This document shows, piece by piece, positions 1 through 11,725 of a stretch of 64,000 nt of DNA. The translations under genes and the position numbers were made by a program. The stretch lies in contig JAWUZG010000001.1 of assembly GCA_036785705.1 (NCBI GenBank), positions 2,480,001 to 2,544,000 of the forward strand, given 5' to 3'. Positions within the stretch are counted from its first letter, which is position 1. Each line of letters starts with the position of its first letter. The notes under the pieces are model-generated. The model did no database searches. It saw only the letters and a list, made by a program, of their open reading frames with translations, and was not told where the DNA came from. Source of the stretch: Acanthornis magna (Eukaryota; Chordata; Aves; Passeriformes; Acanthizidae).

Positions 1-1261
1 AAAAATAAATAAAATAATGCAGAACCAGAACAAAGTAAAATGGCTAAGTTTAGTTGTTTAATTTGTATTGAGAGACTGGGCCCAGTAGGGTCCAGAGAGA
101 CAAGATAGTGGTATGACTTGGTGTTTTCAATAGAGAAGGGCCTGCATGTGGTGTTGGCTATCCAGATTTACACCTGCACTGAAACATGAAGGTGTTCTGT
201 GAGCAAAACAAGCCTTAGGAACTCAGATCTGTGTCAGAGTTTCCCCCAAGCTGAGTATTAACATCCCATTTTCAGCTACTCTGTGCATCTGCGATAAATC
301 CAGCAGGGCCATGAGCACCTCAAGCTGGAAAAGCTGGAGGTGGTGAGAGTCTAACCCATGAGAAAATCAGCTCTGAGGAGCTGGGAGAGAATCTCAAATA
401 TTCAAGGGAAATCTAAGATATTAACTCTGAGCTAACGCTTTAGTGGGATGGTCCAAACTGACTCTTAAAATGGGGATGCAATAGGAAAATATGAAAGAAG
501 AAAATGCAAGAGGTGAACAGGATTGAAAATTTTAATTAGAGGTGACATATCTAAAGGAGAACAAGGCACAGAATGACACAAAGCCTCATATCCAATCTGC
601 AAGAAAGTATTTCCAGCCAACCAGAGGCAAACTGGGGTTTTCAAGGGAGAAGGTACATGCCCTACTGTGGAGATCAGACAGTAAATTATAGGCTCGCAGG
701 GATCGTGTCACATCTCCTCTTTGCCCAGGCTACAGAGTGCAGTGTTTAAAATTAACCAATCTAAACCAGAATGTGAAGTTCTTAATTTATTTTGTTTTCT
801 TTTGAAATGGCTCAACTTATCTTTGAAATGCAAAGAAACACAGCTGCTCTGTAAATGCTCAGAAAGCCAATGTATGAAAAGAAAAAGCATTAACATTTAA
901 CTTGCACTTGAGGTGGTCTTCACCTTTGATCAGTTAGCATAACCTGAAAAAAAAATTTATTGAAATAATGACATTTCTAATATTCAGACAATATAATTTT
1001 TCACATAAAATGGAGCATAGCTATGGCTCAAGTTCTTTGCAGTAAAAAATTGCAGTTACAAAATTGCAGTACAGCCCAGGTGATTTATAAATTCAGCTCA
1101 ATTTCTCTGACTTAATTATAATATAGATTTAAAGACATTATATAAAATAATAAATTAGTTTTTACTAGCTCAAAATTCTTTGGATTATTTTATAAAATGT
1201 ATTAATTAAAAAACTTTTTCCTCAATCTGAAACAAAACATGTTTTAGGATAGAGAAAATAC

Positions 1262-1299
1262 TGTGTTCTAGATGAAGTGGTGTGTTTTAGATGAAGTGG
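1262..1299 (+). repeat. 19-bp tandem duplication, two copies
   Basis: Two adjacent 19-bp units (1262-1280 and 1281-1299) differ at one base (C versus T at unit position 7). Each contains 'TAGATGAAGTGG' with that C/T difference just before it. This looks like a recent local slippage or duplication event with no known function. Confidence 0.85.
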
Positions 1300-1455
1300 G
1301 GTATTTCACATTTTATTTTACCCCTTTATTTTTCCCCCACTCAGTGGCAGTGGCTGATGACCTGGGGAAAAAGACAGTGAAATTTTCAGTTCTTCATACT
1401 GTTGTAAGGACTGCAAGGCAATAAAATACCATTTCTTCGAGGTAATTCTAATGAC

Positions 1456-1482
1456 AGAGAGAGAGAGAGAGAGAGAGAGAGA
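1456..1482. repeat. (AG)n microsatellite
   Basis: An uninterrupted AG dinucleotide tract of about 13 units. Its length is likely to vary between individuals. On the minus strand it yields only a low-complexity Leu/Ser run inside a short spurious ORF. Confidence 0.95.
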
Positions 1483-2409
1483 TGCTTTGGCTGTATTTAC
1501 ACCAATAAAATGAATATGGCAATGTGCAAGACACAAGCACTCACTTTCCAAACCTTGCCCTTCCTCAAAATTCTCAGAAGTCTCTGGCAGGAGTTTTACC
1601 TGGCCCAAATTACCCACTCCCAGTCAATGCACAAGCTTGGTCCAGAGTTTATCTTAGCCAGGAATATTTTTTAACAAGCAGCTTGCACATATCCATCGCT
1701 TTGTGGACAGAAAGGGTAAGTTCGGCTAAAAGCACCGGAATTGTCCCTGGACCGTTTAATTTCCTGTTAAAGCCACAGCCTCCAAGGCTACATTTAAGGC
1801 CAGCTTTAGTCTCCATTTAGGAGGCAGGAATGCAAGCCTGGCTCCAGGCACAGCTAAAGGCAGAGCACACAGGATCCCACCAGCAACTGGGAAGCATTTA
1901 ACGAAGCAGAATGTACTAAAAAAAGTTCAGTGCCCAGTGATGTCAGCAAGCAGAGCACACATCTGCTCTCACATACAGACATGAAGTGGGAGCATCCCAT
2001 CTCAGGTGAGCTCATCAAGAAGTCTTTGGCCACCTTTCCACACTGAAAATAAACCAGGCAAACCAGCCCTCCATGACATTTCCATATGAGGTTTGCAATG
2101 CTGAGAGGGGAAAATAAGGACACCAAGGAAGCAACAAGACAGGACAAGAGCATGGCTCAAAAGCAAGGAACAATCTATGCCTTGCCATAGCAAGTTTGAT
2201 GATCTTAAAGGGGGGTCTAGTTCCACTGGCAAATTTTGGGTTAAAGGCTGCACTCTCTGTAATGAGTAGTAAGGTGTCCACTCACTTCAAAAAGGCTCAG
2301 ATCGCACCTTTGGTATCCTCTACTTTTCTTTCTCGAGCCTCTCTCCTTACCATCCCCTTTTGCATCTCCCTCCATTCACTATGTTTTCAAGTCTCAGACC
2401 AGGCTGCTA

Positions 2410-2525
2410 ACCCCCCCTTATCTCTTCATTTTCCCTTTTACCTTTATTTTTTCCCTTGTTTTCCCTTGTTTGGTTGGGTTTTTTTCCCTTGTTACACTCA
2501 CCTTTATTTTCCATTGTTGCACTCA
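2410..2525 (+). repeat. pyrimidine-rich low-complexity stretch
   Basis: T/C-rich DNA in which 'TTTTCCCTTGTT' recurs and two nearby 'CACTCACC' motifs each follow a Ttg/Tta-rich run. It is low-complexity sequence, and the ORF running through it (2196-2573) is composed of Phe/Pro/Leu-rich translation of this tract, so it is not a credible gene. Confidence 0.5.
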
Positions 2526-3799
2526 CCAACAGAAGGAAAAGACAGCACAAAACACCTTTTTGTGAAAGACTGAGAGCTTAGTTGCAGAGCCCACAGAGCC
2601 TCCTTTCCAACAGTGAGTGTCTTTTCAGCTTTATGGCAGGGGTGGATTTCTTTTCAGTCTTGCAGATCTCTGAAAAGACAAGTAGCCTTGCCAAATGTAT
2701 AGGCACACACACCTAGGTTTGCACACCTCAAAGCTATCAAATGTGTCACATTTTATTTCTTTCACCTGTTTATGGACTGTGGACACCTGTGATTTATTGG
2801 CAGCACGTACTGGTTGCTGTGGAGAAAGTTTCTGACACAGGAATTAGCTTAGTAATCCTTCAGCTTCATGGAGCCATTTTGGATTCTATTTCGAATATTT
2901 AGTGTCTGTTTGAAGCAATTGTTTATGTTTAAAATAATAATACCTAAAAAAAGAAAAGAGAAAGAAAAAAAGCACTTCTGTTGGAATTTTACAAAAGCCT
3001 TCATGCAGGAGAGCAAAGAAAACCTAATGAAACCCAAAAGCATGTAACAATTTATTTTTCCTCCTACACAGTATCTACACTTATGGCAAGTGGAATCAGC
3101 AGTCTGCACCCTGAGCAGAGATGCTGTCAGGTAGTAAGAGTTACCAAGCAGAGAGAGCTTCAGTAGCAGTTGCTAGGTGGTGCAGTGGCTGTTTCTGGTA
3201 GCAAATGCCACCAGGTACTCAGGATATTTCTGCTTCTGTGATCATCTGTTGTGCAGGTTTCATTGTTTCTGGCAACTCAGCTGAGGTATTTGGAGTTTAG
3301 TGTATTTCTCTTAGATTTAGGTGAAGTTAGTGAGTTTCAGAAGGGCAGTGTTCAGTAGAAAAGTCACCTTACCTGAGGGCCATGCAGGAATAGAGTTTTC
3401 ATGCACATATTTTGATAGAGGTTTTTGAAGATTTGTCAATAAAACATGGATTGATATTATGAGCATATTTTTTTCCTACAAACGAATGCAAAACTTACCA
3501 GAGAGACTGCTTTTTAAAGTCAATGGGGCCCCAATTTCTTCTAAAATATTTTTCCTTCCCAGCAAATTATATAATCTGATTTGACAAACCAGACTGACAA
3601 AGCAGATGACTGCTGTATGATTATTCTGCTACCCAAAAGCAGAGTGCCCAAAGCTTTTGGCACCTGCCAGGGTATCCATTCCCAATTCTCCTTACAGGAT
3701 TTCATACTCATTCCACCAGCAGAGTGTAACCCAGCCATTGATTCTGATGTATTGGACATGTATCTGCTGAGGTTTTTCATAGGAACATAGATTTATGGC

Positions 3800-4140
3800 A
3801 TCATAGAATGGTTTGTGTTGGAACAGACATTAAAGGTCATCCTGTTGCAATCCTCCAGCCATAGGCAGGGACATCTTCCACTATCCCAGATTGCTCCAAG
3901 CCCCATCCAACCTGGCCTTGAACTCTTCCAGGGATGGGGCAGCCACAGCTTCTCTGGGCAACCTGTGCCAGGGCCTCAGCACACTCCCAATGAAGAATTT
4001 CTTCCTAATATCTGATCTAAACCTGCCCTCTTTCTATTTAAAGCCTTTCCCCTTTGTCCTGTCAATACGGCAAGCCCTTGTAAAAAGTCCCTCTACAGTC
4101 CTCTTGTAGGCTCCTTTCAGACACTCAAAGACCTACTGAA
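3800..4140 (-). mobile_element. CR1 LINE 3' fragment (5'-truncated)
   Basis: Read on the plus strand, it begins with 'TCATAGAATGGTTTG', continues through a diverged 'ggaacagacattaaaggtcat' block and then follows the avian CR1 3'-end consensus in reverse complement: 'GCCCCATCCAACCTGGCCTT', 'CTTCCAGGGATGGGGC', 'AGAATTTCTTCCTAATAT' and 'AAAAAGTCCCTCT'. The element is therefore sense on the minus strand. About 340 bp remain, all from the 3' end of ORF2 and the 3'UTR. It carries no functional reverse transcriptase. The left end is the true 3' terminus. The right end fades at about 4140 and is approximate. Confidence 0.93.
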
Positions 4141-5245
4141 AGATTTCAATTCATCTCATCTCTGAAATTTAAGCATTTAATGAAATAAAAACTGGGACCT
4201 TTGTCCCTAGTCCTGGTTCAGTGCCCCAATTACATAGATAGTGTCTTATTTTTTGTTGTTTAAGAAATTATTTAAAGGTGTTTCATACAACACAAATTGC
4301 TCCCATGAGGGCAGCTGAGATAGCAATCTCAAAGCAACCCAGCTCTGGTGCTTCAAGCAACATTCTAAGTGGCAGGAAATGCGTGAAAAAGTTTAATCTG
4401 TATATTGTTTTGCCTCCTCGTAGGTATTTGTTCCAGCCACAAAGAGATCTATCAGACAAAATATTTACCACTCTTTTCTAAGACTGACCCTTGAACACAA
4501 TTCAAACTCCACCATCCCAGCCAAATCCACATGGCAAATTCAGCATGAATTTTGAAGGAAGGTTTGCCACAATCAGCTACATTTTCCACCCAGTGGTGCT
4601 CACCAGCTCTTCTGTCAGTACGACAGTGCAAGGATCCCAAGTCACAGCACTGCTCTGCAGAAAGGCAAGTGGGTGTTTTGGAACATGATTTGATTTTTGG
4701 CTCAGATCCATACATTGGAGATCATTAGCAAAACAGGTTAGAAGATATGTAATCGCTTAAATAAGTGTCAGAGGGCTAGGAATCTTGCCTTGTAAATGTA
4801 ATTACAGAATCTGTCAATAGCCATTGATTTCCTTAGACAGATCACTGGAAAGCATTCAGAAAGCTGGGAGTAAAATGGAGGAATGCTACAGAGCTCCAGC
4901 AGGAGCAAATTGTGTTTTTCTATCATTTTCTCCAAGTTAAGTATTTACACATTGGAACATCTTACAGACCTGCAGCATCTTTTGTATATTTGTCAGAAAA
5001 TGTTAAGCATTCCTCTTATTCTCCTGTACATGCTGGTTTTAGTGCATTTCATTAAACTTTAAAAAACCTGACTAAATGTTCTAACATGAAATAATTACTG
5101 ATCTCCAAAATTTATGTTCTCATAGTCCATCTGCCCTCTCTTGAGTGACTATATTCTCATTGATATCTAATGTTTCTTTATAGTATCAGCTCTTAAAGTA
5201 TCCTATTGTGAACCAAACTATCTTATTGTTTACTCTACTCTGAAC
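4141..5245. other. non-coding stretch between CR1 copies
   Basis: No gene, RNA gene or repeat was recognised here. The overlapping short ORFs on both strands at about 4280-4715 have no identifiable motif. Base composition is like the flanks. Confidence 0.5.
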
Positions 5246-5710
5246 CTGTTGGAGCAGGTCCAGAGGAGGGGCACAACAGTGATCAGAGGGCTGGAACACC
5301 TCTCCTATGAGGAAAAACTGGGATAACTCAGGTTTTCCAGTCTGGAGAAGAGAAACTTCCAGTGAGACCTTAGAGAACCCTGTCAGGGCTTCAAGGGGAC
5401 GAATAAGAAAGATTGGGACAAAACTTTTAGCTAAGGCTGTAGTAACAGAACAAAGGGCAATGGTTTTAAACTAAAAAAGGATCAATTCATACTAGACATA
5501 AGGAAGAATTTTTTTACTACAATGATGGTGAAACACTGGCAGAGATTGGCCAGAGAGGTGGTGGATGTTCCTCCTCTGGAAACATTCCAGGTCAGGTCAG
5601 ATGGGACTCTGGGCAACCTGATCCAGTTGAAGATGTCTGTGCTCATTGCAGAGGGGTTGGACTGGGTGACCTTTAAACCCCTCTTTCAACCCGAACTATT
5701 CTACTATTTT
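5246..5710 (+). mobile_element. CR1 LINE 3' fragment, about 465 bp
   Basis: Sense-strand CR1. It starts with 'GAGCAGGTCCAGAGGAGGGG', followed by 'CTCTCCTATGAGGAAA', 'GGGCAATGGTTTTAAACT', 'TAGACATAAGGAAGAA' and 'AACATTCCAGGTCAGGTCAG', and ends in a decayed terminus 'CGAACTATTCTACTA'. It covers the last part of ORF2 and the 3'UTR, with scattered substitutions. The 115-codon ORF at 5522-5869 is read-through of this element into its flank and is not a gene. Confidence 0.93.
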
Positions 5711-7219
5711 AAAGATTCAGTCTTGCAAAATTGTTCTGCCTCCTTTCTCCTTCTTTCCTTGAGTCTTGAGTCTGAACTTGTTGATAGAAGAGGAATATTT
5801 AAAGATGGAGTCCAGAAGTTTTTTCACATTTTGTTGGAATTAGCAGCAGAATGTATTAAATGGCAATGAAAATATCAAAGCAAGCTGAACTTTATTTGAG
5901 GACAAGAAGTGTAAACTTATTGTGGAAATCACCCATCATGTAATATAAAAGTGAATATCTGGGACTCCGATTTAAAGAGTAGCATGGAAAAAAAACTATT
6001 ATCATTAGTGCCAGCAGATAAAAACCTCTCTTCTGTGTAAGAAGTGATAGAAATCCAGCCAAATATTTAATAGCAGGAAACAAAAAACACATAAAATAAA
6101 CAATTACCTCTATGTATATCACATTATTCTTTCATCTTCTTATTTCTGAACTTTTTTTTTTTAACAATTACCACTGTAAATCTTTCTCATGTGCTTATTT
6201 GTAGGAAAAATTATAAATTCTAGTCCATCTATTTGGTGCTTTCAAAATACACGAACAAGTCTGAATATCAGCTTGAAATAACAGAGAAAATTACCTTCCT
6301 GTTGAACCTTTTTTCTGGAGGGCAGGATGAAAGTTTAGTCAGCTGTATTAGGTTTGTTTGACAAAGCTTTGGTAGAAGAGAGGTTATAAAGGTGGCTTTT
6401 GAGAAGCCGCCAGGATCTTGCTCATGTCTGAGAGAGCCAACGTCAGCTGGAGCCAACACTGGCCAAGGTTGAGCCCATCAGTGATGGTGGCAGTGACTCT
6501 GGGATAGGACAGAGAGGGGAAAAAACCTGGTGCACATCAGCAGAGAGGAGGCAGGAGCTGTTCCACTGCTTCTCTTTCCAGCAGAAGGATTGCAGGACTG
6601 AAATAATTTCTGCTAAGTGAAGGTTTAAGGAGAGTTAATAATCCACTTACATAGCTCAGCCATTGTAACCTACTCCTACCCCTTCCTGAAAGCTAACGGC
6701 CAATGCACCTACAATCGAGAATTCAAAAACTGCCTAATCCTGAAAATGAGTGGAATTTCTCTCAGATAGTTCAGTGATGGGTTCCAAGATGAGTTTAGAG
6801 ACCTCCAGGGCTGTGGTTTCCTTTGTTTATTACATATATCATGTTCTTTTGCTTTGACAGGATTTCTGCTAGCAGCTCAGTGTTAAGAAGAAAAGGAAAA
6901 CAAACACTGAAATTTCGTCCCCTGCCATCAAACACCATCCAACACAAAATTTTTATTTTTCAGATTAACAGAGAAAAAATGAGGCTGCCTGGACTTCCTT
7001 ACTAATCTGGGCCAAAATGTAGATTACCAGCATATGTCGGCCTGTGAGCTAAAAGTTCTTAAAACAATCTAGGGATCTTGACAGTAAAAGTGCTTCAGAT
7101 GTGGATATAAGCCAAGTAACCACATGTGGTCCAAAGGAGTGTATGGACATCATTTTCTTTCAATAAAATCTGCAAGATAAAGACTCAATTGTACTTAATA
7201 AATAGCTTAAGAAATATAA
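5711..7219. other. non-coding stretch, no gene recognised
   Basis: AT-rich unique sequence. It has short overlapping ORFs only, none with a signal, a domain or plausible splice-site pairing. No repeat family was recognised. Confidence 0.5.
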
Positions 7220-7490
7220 TAGAATCATAAAATACCCTCAGTTGGAAGGCACCCACAAAGATCATCAAAGTCCAACTCCTGGGCCTGCAAAGATAAGCCC
7301 AAAAATCACACCATGTGCCTGAGAGTGTTGGCCAAACACTCCTTGAACTCTATCAGGGTTGGTGCTGTGACCGCTTCCCTGGGGAGCTGTTCCAGTGCCC
7401 AGCCACCCTCTGGGTGAAGAACCTTTTCCTGATATCCAACCTAAACCTCTGCTGACAGCTTCATGCTGTTCTCTCAGTTTCCCATTGCTT
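7220..7490 (-). mobile_element. CR1 LINE 3' fragment, second subfamily
   Basis: Reverse-complement CR1 beginning 'AGAATCATAAAATACC' and containing 'GACCGCTTCCCTGGGGAGCT', 'GTTCCAGTGCCCAGCCACC' and 'TGGGTGAAGAACCTTTTCCT'. This wording of the 3' region differs from the copy at 3800-4140 and matches the copies at 13170 and 23145, so at least two CR1 subfamilies are present. The right end, near the 'cagtttcccattgc' text, is approximate. Confidence 0.9.
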
Positions 7491-9264
7491 GCATAGAAAG
7501 GAAAAAATACTTCCAGGGTGTCAGACGGCCTGAGATTCTGGCCCTTTGAGAACAGCTCTTTGGAGCAGAAGTCTTGTCTTCTTTAAGGTTTATGAAGTCC
7601 CTTTATCCTCTGTGGTAGAAAACAGGTGTATGGAGAGCAATAGAAAACAGAAATCTGCTGAAAATGCCACCCAGATTTGAGAACAAGACAGACAGCTAGG
7701 GAAAAAAAAAAAAAAAAGGGATAAAAATAAAAGTTAAGTCACAAAAAAATCCCTTAAAACTCTCCAGTGTATTGCAAATCCCTGTAGGCATGGAGACTAC
7801 ATGGCTGTGGATTTTTCTGTAGAATTCTGCAGACTTTGCAAACACTTTAGCATGCTGCAGGCAGCAGATGCTTTCTAGCTGTCATCACTGGAGTATTGCT
7901 ACCCAATTATGGTTTTGTTTCACAGCACCTTTAGTATTTTCCATTCACTTTATAATTTTCCCTTAACTTTCATTAAGCTAATCATAGGTTTGTGGTTGCC
8001 AGCCTGATGGACTTGGAGAAGCAGTTGTTAAGTAAAGCGAGCTTGTCCCTCGAGAGATTGTCTCAGACATACAAAAATTCTAATAATAACAACGATATGG
8101 GGAGGGGAGGAAAACAATCATTCAGGCAACAGACTATAGTGTTCATTATGTTAATTTACTCCAAAGTATTTACACAGTGTTACTTGGCACTAAGAAATGA
8201 AATTCAGTTGGTCCCATTCATACAAGGAGTGTGGTAACATCATGTGTATGTTCAGTTTCATTTAGGGCAGGTAAGGAAACAGAGTAATATTTTCATCCTT
8301 TATCACATAAAAAATGCATTCAAAACCTTGCATGCCTGAAAATATGTGGCGTTTTTTTTCCATGAAGCAGAGCCATTTGGACATTTGTTTACTATACACT
8401 CTGCTGGCAAATATTGTGCCTGCACTCATTCAAGAGAGGCTCAGGGCTAGAAAAAAGTACAAGGAAGAAGACAAGGCAAGTTAAAACTGAGGTGATTTGA
8501 CAAGGAGGAGTGGAAACACTTTAGTGTTAGTGTTTTGCCCTCTGACTGCTAAATAATTTGTATATCTCTTATCTGATCCTCATTGGGGGAGACTCTTCTC
8601 TGCCCAGTCACCACCAGTGCCTGAGTTCCCTGGACGATTTCTGCATAACTCAGATTTTTCTCTAAGTCTATCAGAGAAGGCACAGGGAAGGGAGAGTCCA
8701 CTGCCGTTGTAAACTCATTTGAAGCACCCAGGTTTCTCCCCTACACAATAGCTGACATATCATGTAAAGACTCGACAGTATGAGAGTAAAAAACATCCCT
8801 GGGATAAAGGGACTGTCCTCAAAATAGGAGGTTTGCACAAGGACATTGGTACAAGATGTTGCAGGATGAACGTGGGCGTTACACAAGGGTTACCTGGAGT
8901 GAATAAATCCCACTGAAAGTTGATTCCACCCAGTTTGTAAATAGCAATAGGTTTACTCCAGGTCTGACCTCACTTCCTCCTTCTTCTGGTGTCCCCATCT
9001 GTGAGGCTTTGCAGAATTTCAGGCTTCTAAGTGGAGTTCTGTTCGCAGAAGGAGCCAGAGCATGGTGGAGGTGATGAACATGTAATTCTGACCCTGACAC
9101 GGTGCTGGATCCCATTCCACACTGCTACACCAATATTTTTGACATCAGTGTTACCTTGGAAGATCATCTGTGGCTGCCCGTACTGCCCCATAATGCTTCA
9201 GTTTCTCAAAGAGATGCGCCATACTGGAGGAGTTAAATATTTCACCCAAATTCTAGGCAGGTTT
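7491..9264. other. non-coding stretch with A16 tract
   Basis: Unique AT-rich DNA. A pure A16 run lies at 7702-7717. No coding exon, RNA gene or mobile element is recognisable. The ORFs at 7992-8237 and 8671-9267 lie on both strands, overlap each other and have no family resemblance. Confidence 0.5.
7702..7717. repeat. poly-A tract, A16
   Basis: An uninterrupted run of sixteen A flanked by GGG on both sides. No processed pseudogene or LINE was recognised upstream, so it is treated as a simple homopolymer. Confidence 0.9.
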
Positions 9265-9265
9265 T

Positions 9266-9300
9266 AAAAAAAAAAAAAAAAGAAAAAAGAAAAAAAAAGA
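9266..9300. repeat. A-rich low-complexity tract
   Basis: A16 followed by further A-runs interrupted by single G residues. It produces a poly-Phe tail on a spurious minus-strand ORF. It could be the decayed tail of an old retroposed sequence, but no body was recognised upstream. Confidence 0.85.
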
Positions 9301-9505
9301 TGGCAAAAAAGGCTTTTCTCCATCTCTCTTCTGCCCTCTGTTTCCAAGCACAAACTGAGCAGAATCCTAATTCCATTGAAACCAGCAGGAATCAATTGTG
9401 CTCCAATTGACTGCAGTAGAAATAAGTTCTTGGTGAAAAATAATTTTTTTCTAATGTCTTTAGAATTTGGAGATGAGGAATAAAAATATTGAAACTTGGC
9501 ATAAC

Positions 9506-9618
9506 GCAGGAAAAAAGAGGACTCTGTCCAGTTAACCAAATACGACAAATATTTGACTGTAATGCAGGGGGAAAGAGGAATCTGCCCAGTTAACCAAAGA
9601 AAACAAGTATTTGACTAC
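9506..9618 (+). repeat. 58-bp tandem duplication, two copies
   Basis: Unit 1 (9506-9563) and unit 2 (9564-9618) share 'GCAGG', 'AAAGAGGA', 'CCAGTTAACCAAA' and 'ATTTGACT' in register, with about ten differences and a slight length change at the end. The divergence suggests an old duplication. No known family was recognised. Confidence 0.85.
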
Positions 9619-10799
9619 CTAAAAAACCCCTACCAAATAAGGCTTTCTGAGCTTGTATCTGATTATTCTCTCTCTACTCAGGAGAGGATGGGAGAAATGC
9701 ACTTAACTGCATGGGGCTGCTGAATTTCTTGAAAGTGAGGCAACAGTCTCAGCCCCAAAGTAGCTGCCAGCCTTTCAAAAAGTTCAGCCACCCCTGGTTA
9801 GGAGAATGGCACTGCCAAAAGCCAAGACACAAAAACTACCTAATGTGTGATTTCTCTGACAAAACATTGAAGAAATCTTCAAAATGCTGAAGGAAATTAC
9901 ATAAGCATGAGCAACCAATTTTTATTTTCTTTAAAATTAGATTATTTGCACATATACTTGCTAGTGTGAGAACGTGTGTGCACGTGTGTGGACATTTGTA
10001 TAATTAACATTCACAGACTTAATCAATGACTCCTCACATAGTTTCAATTATATTTCCCACTGAAATGCTTCCATTTATAAAACCTTTCCTAGAACCCAAA
10101 GCAGAGAATGTTGGGATATCTCATCTCTTTAATGCCATGTCAATTCTTGAACTTATTATTTTTATGGTAGGTTTTCTGGTGTGTTGTTTGTGGGGTTTTT
10201 TCGATTGGTTGGGTTTTTTGGGGTTTTTTTCAGTAGGACATTACCACTGAAGTTATTTTCAGAACATCATATGGATTTTTCATTGAAACATCTGTGTTAA
10301 CTTTTATCATCCTTGCTCTGCTTTGTAATTTTGGAAACAGATATAAAGAATGAGCAACCCAGAGCACAGTAATATAGTGGGAAGCATCCTTCATAAGTCA
10401 ATTGAGGAATTTAATAATCTCTTTAGAAATAAGCTCTGCAGCTATGAGAAAAATGTGTGGGTTAAAGGCCTTCCAATTAAGAAAGGTTTCTCTGTGGATT
10501 TATAGGCTGGTGGTTAGCTCTTCCTGTTCGTGTTTCCATGGCAACTGTCAGGTAGATTTTCTGCCACTTGCTAGGAAGTTGGAAATGTTGAGTCTGGTTG
10601 AGCCTTTCAATTCACTGAAGCTTAAATGAAATTCTTTGCAAGGAACTGGCATTTAGCCTGGGTCATTTATTCATATCTAGAAGAGAAATCAATTATAGTA
10701 ATCAGATGTGCAAATTTTTTTTTTTATTAGAATTATTTTGGGTGCACATTTTTTTTTTTTATTATTATTGTGCCACAATCTATTTTTAATGCTAGGGTA
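9619..10799. other. non-coding stretch
   Basis: AT-rich DNA with a short TG-rich patch near 9965-9995, a G/T-rich low-complexity patch at about 10170-10235 ('GGTTGGGTTTTTTGGGG') and two T-runs at about 10718 and 10750. No gene was recognised. The ORF at 10026-10250 runs into the G/T-rich patch and is spurious. Confidence 0.5.
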
Positions 10800-11480
10800 G
10801 GAAAGGTTTGAAATGCTGCAGCTGGCCTCTTTGCTGCTGACGGCTTATGGCTTTAATTACAGCCCAAGACACACACAGGCACGTCTCTCTCTGGTCTACT
10901 TTTACAAGCTATAATCACTCCTGGTGATATTCGTGATACCAGCTCGAATCCTGTAGACTCATTAGACTTGAGACACCTGTATTGTGAGAAACACAGCTTA
11001 CTTGACTTTCCTCCTTTTAATTTTCTTGTCTTGTTGATTTGTTTGAATTAGGCTTGAGGAAAGCAAATAATTTGTGTGGCTTTTATTCAAACTTTCTGGG
11101 TACATCGTGGTTTTAATTCCACATCAGAATCCCTGTGTGTTTGCACACCTCTCTGCGCTCCTTCTATTTTCCACCCTGCACTGACTGTCACTTGACAGCT
11201 CCGCGGTTCATTCCCATAATTCTCCAACATCAGATATGGGGTGGGGTGTGGCGTGTTCCGATAATTTCAGCCTTTCCGTGGTGCACAATCCATGCCACCT
11301 AACGAGCTCTGTCCTGCAGGCTTTATGTGAATAATGCCATGCAGACTTCATTGACTTTTCTCACAAGAATAAAGCCAGCAGGGCTTGGCCCAAAGATCAC
11401 AGATTATCTAAACAGAGGCAGGATGGTCTTCTGGGCAGAGAGGTAGTTAAGAGCTTGGAAAACCTGAGGGCTCGCTTCCC
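10800..11480. promoter_or_regulatory. candidate conserved non-coding element
   Basis: A repeat-free block of about 680 bp with balanced composition and no open frame. It holds short transcription-factor-like words: 'GCTGCAGCTGG' (E-box-like), 'TTTAATTACAG' (homeodomain-like), and 'CTGTCACTTGACAG', an imperfect inverted pair of TGACAG (TALE/MEIS-type core). By eye it has the texture of deeply conserved developmental enhancers. Conservation was not tested and boundaries are arbitrary. It could equally be unique non-functional DNA. Confidence 0.3.
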
Positions 11481-11529
11481 CTCTCTTCCCCTGGTTTCCA
11501 GGGGGAAGGGAGATTCATTTAGTGGCAGA

Positions 11530-11725
11530 TCCTAAACTCCATGAAGTCCTCTCACACCGGAGTTAATGGAGCTGTGACAATTTATGCCAGCTAAGAATCT
11601 GCTCCATTACCCGAGCTCACTCCAGCTGTATAATAGAAATAATAGCAGTGCCCTACCTCAGAGAGGTGTCGTGAGGATAAATAGTTAGACGGGAAAGTGT
11701 TATGATACTATGATAATGAAGACCA
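11530..11725 (+). repeat. ancient MIR/L2-like remnant
   Basis: The core 'AATAGCAGTGCCCTACCTCA' followed by 'GTGTCGTGAGGATAAATAG' closely follows the MIR/L2 3' region (the '...cctacctcatagggttgttgtgaggattaaatga...' text of that family). The upstream portion 'CAATTTATGCCAGCTAAG' resembles another very old amniote repeat phrase. The match is heavily decayed, as expected for a repeat older than the bird-mammal split. Orientation is that of the MIR consensus. Confidence 0.55.

Larger units (their letters stand above)
1..3799. other. non-coding stretch, no gene recognised
   Basis: AT-rich DNA with frequent stops in all frames. The short ORFs here have no recognisable domain and overlap one another on both strands. 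It contains the 19-bp tandem duplication at 1262-1299, the (AG)13 tract at 1456-1482 and a T/C-rich stretch around 2410-2525. Nothing resembles a coding exon, an RNA gene or a known repeat family. It is probably intergenic or intronic. Confidence 0.6.

Noticed and set aside
2196..2573. 125-codon plus-strand ORF
   Set aside because: It runs through a T/C-rich low-complexity tract, giving Phe/Pro/Leu/Ser-rich translation without a domain.
5522..5869. 115-codon plus-strand ORF
   Set aside because: Its first half is the CR1 3' end and the rest is flanking DNA. No protein family fits.
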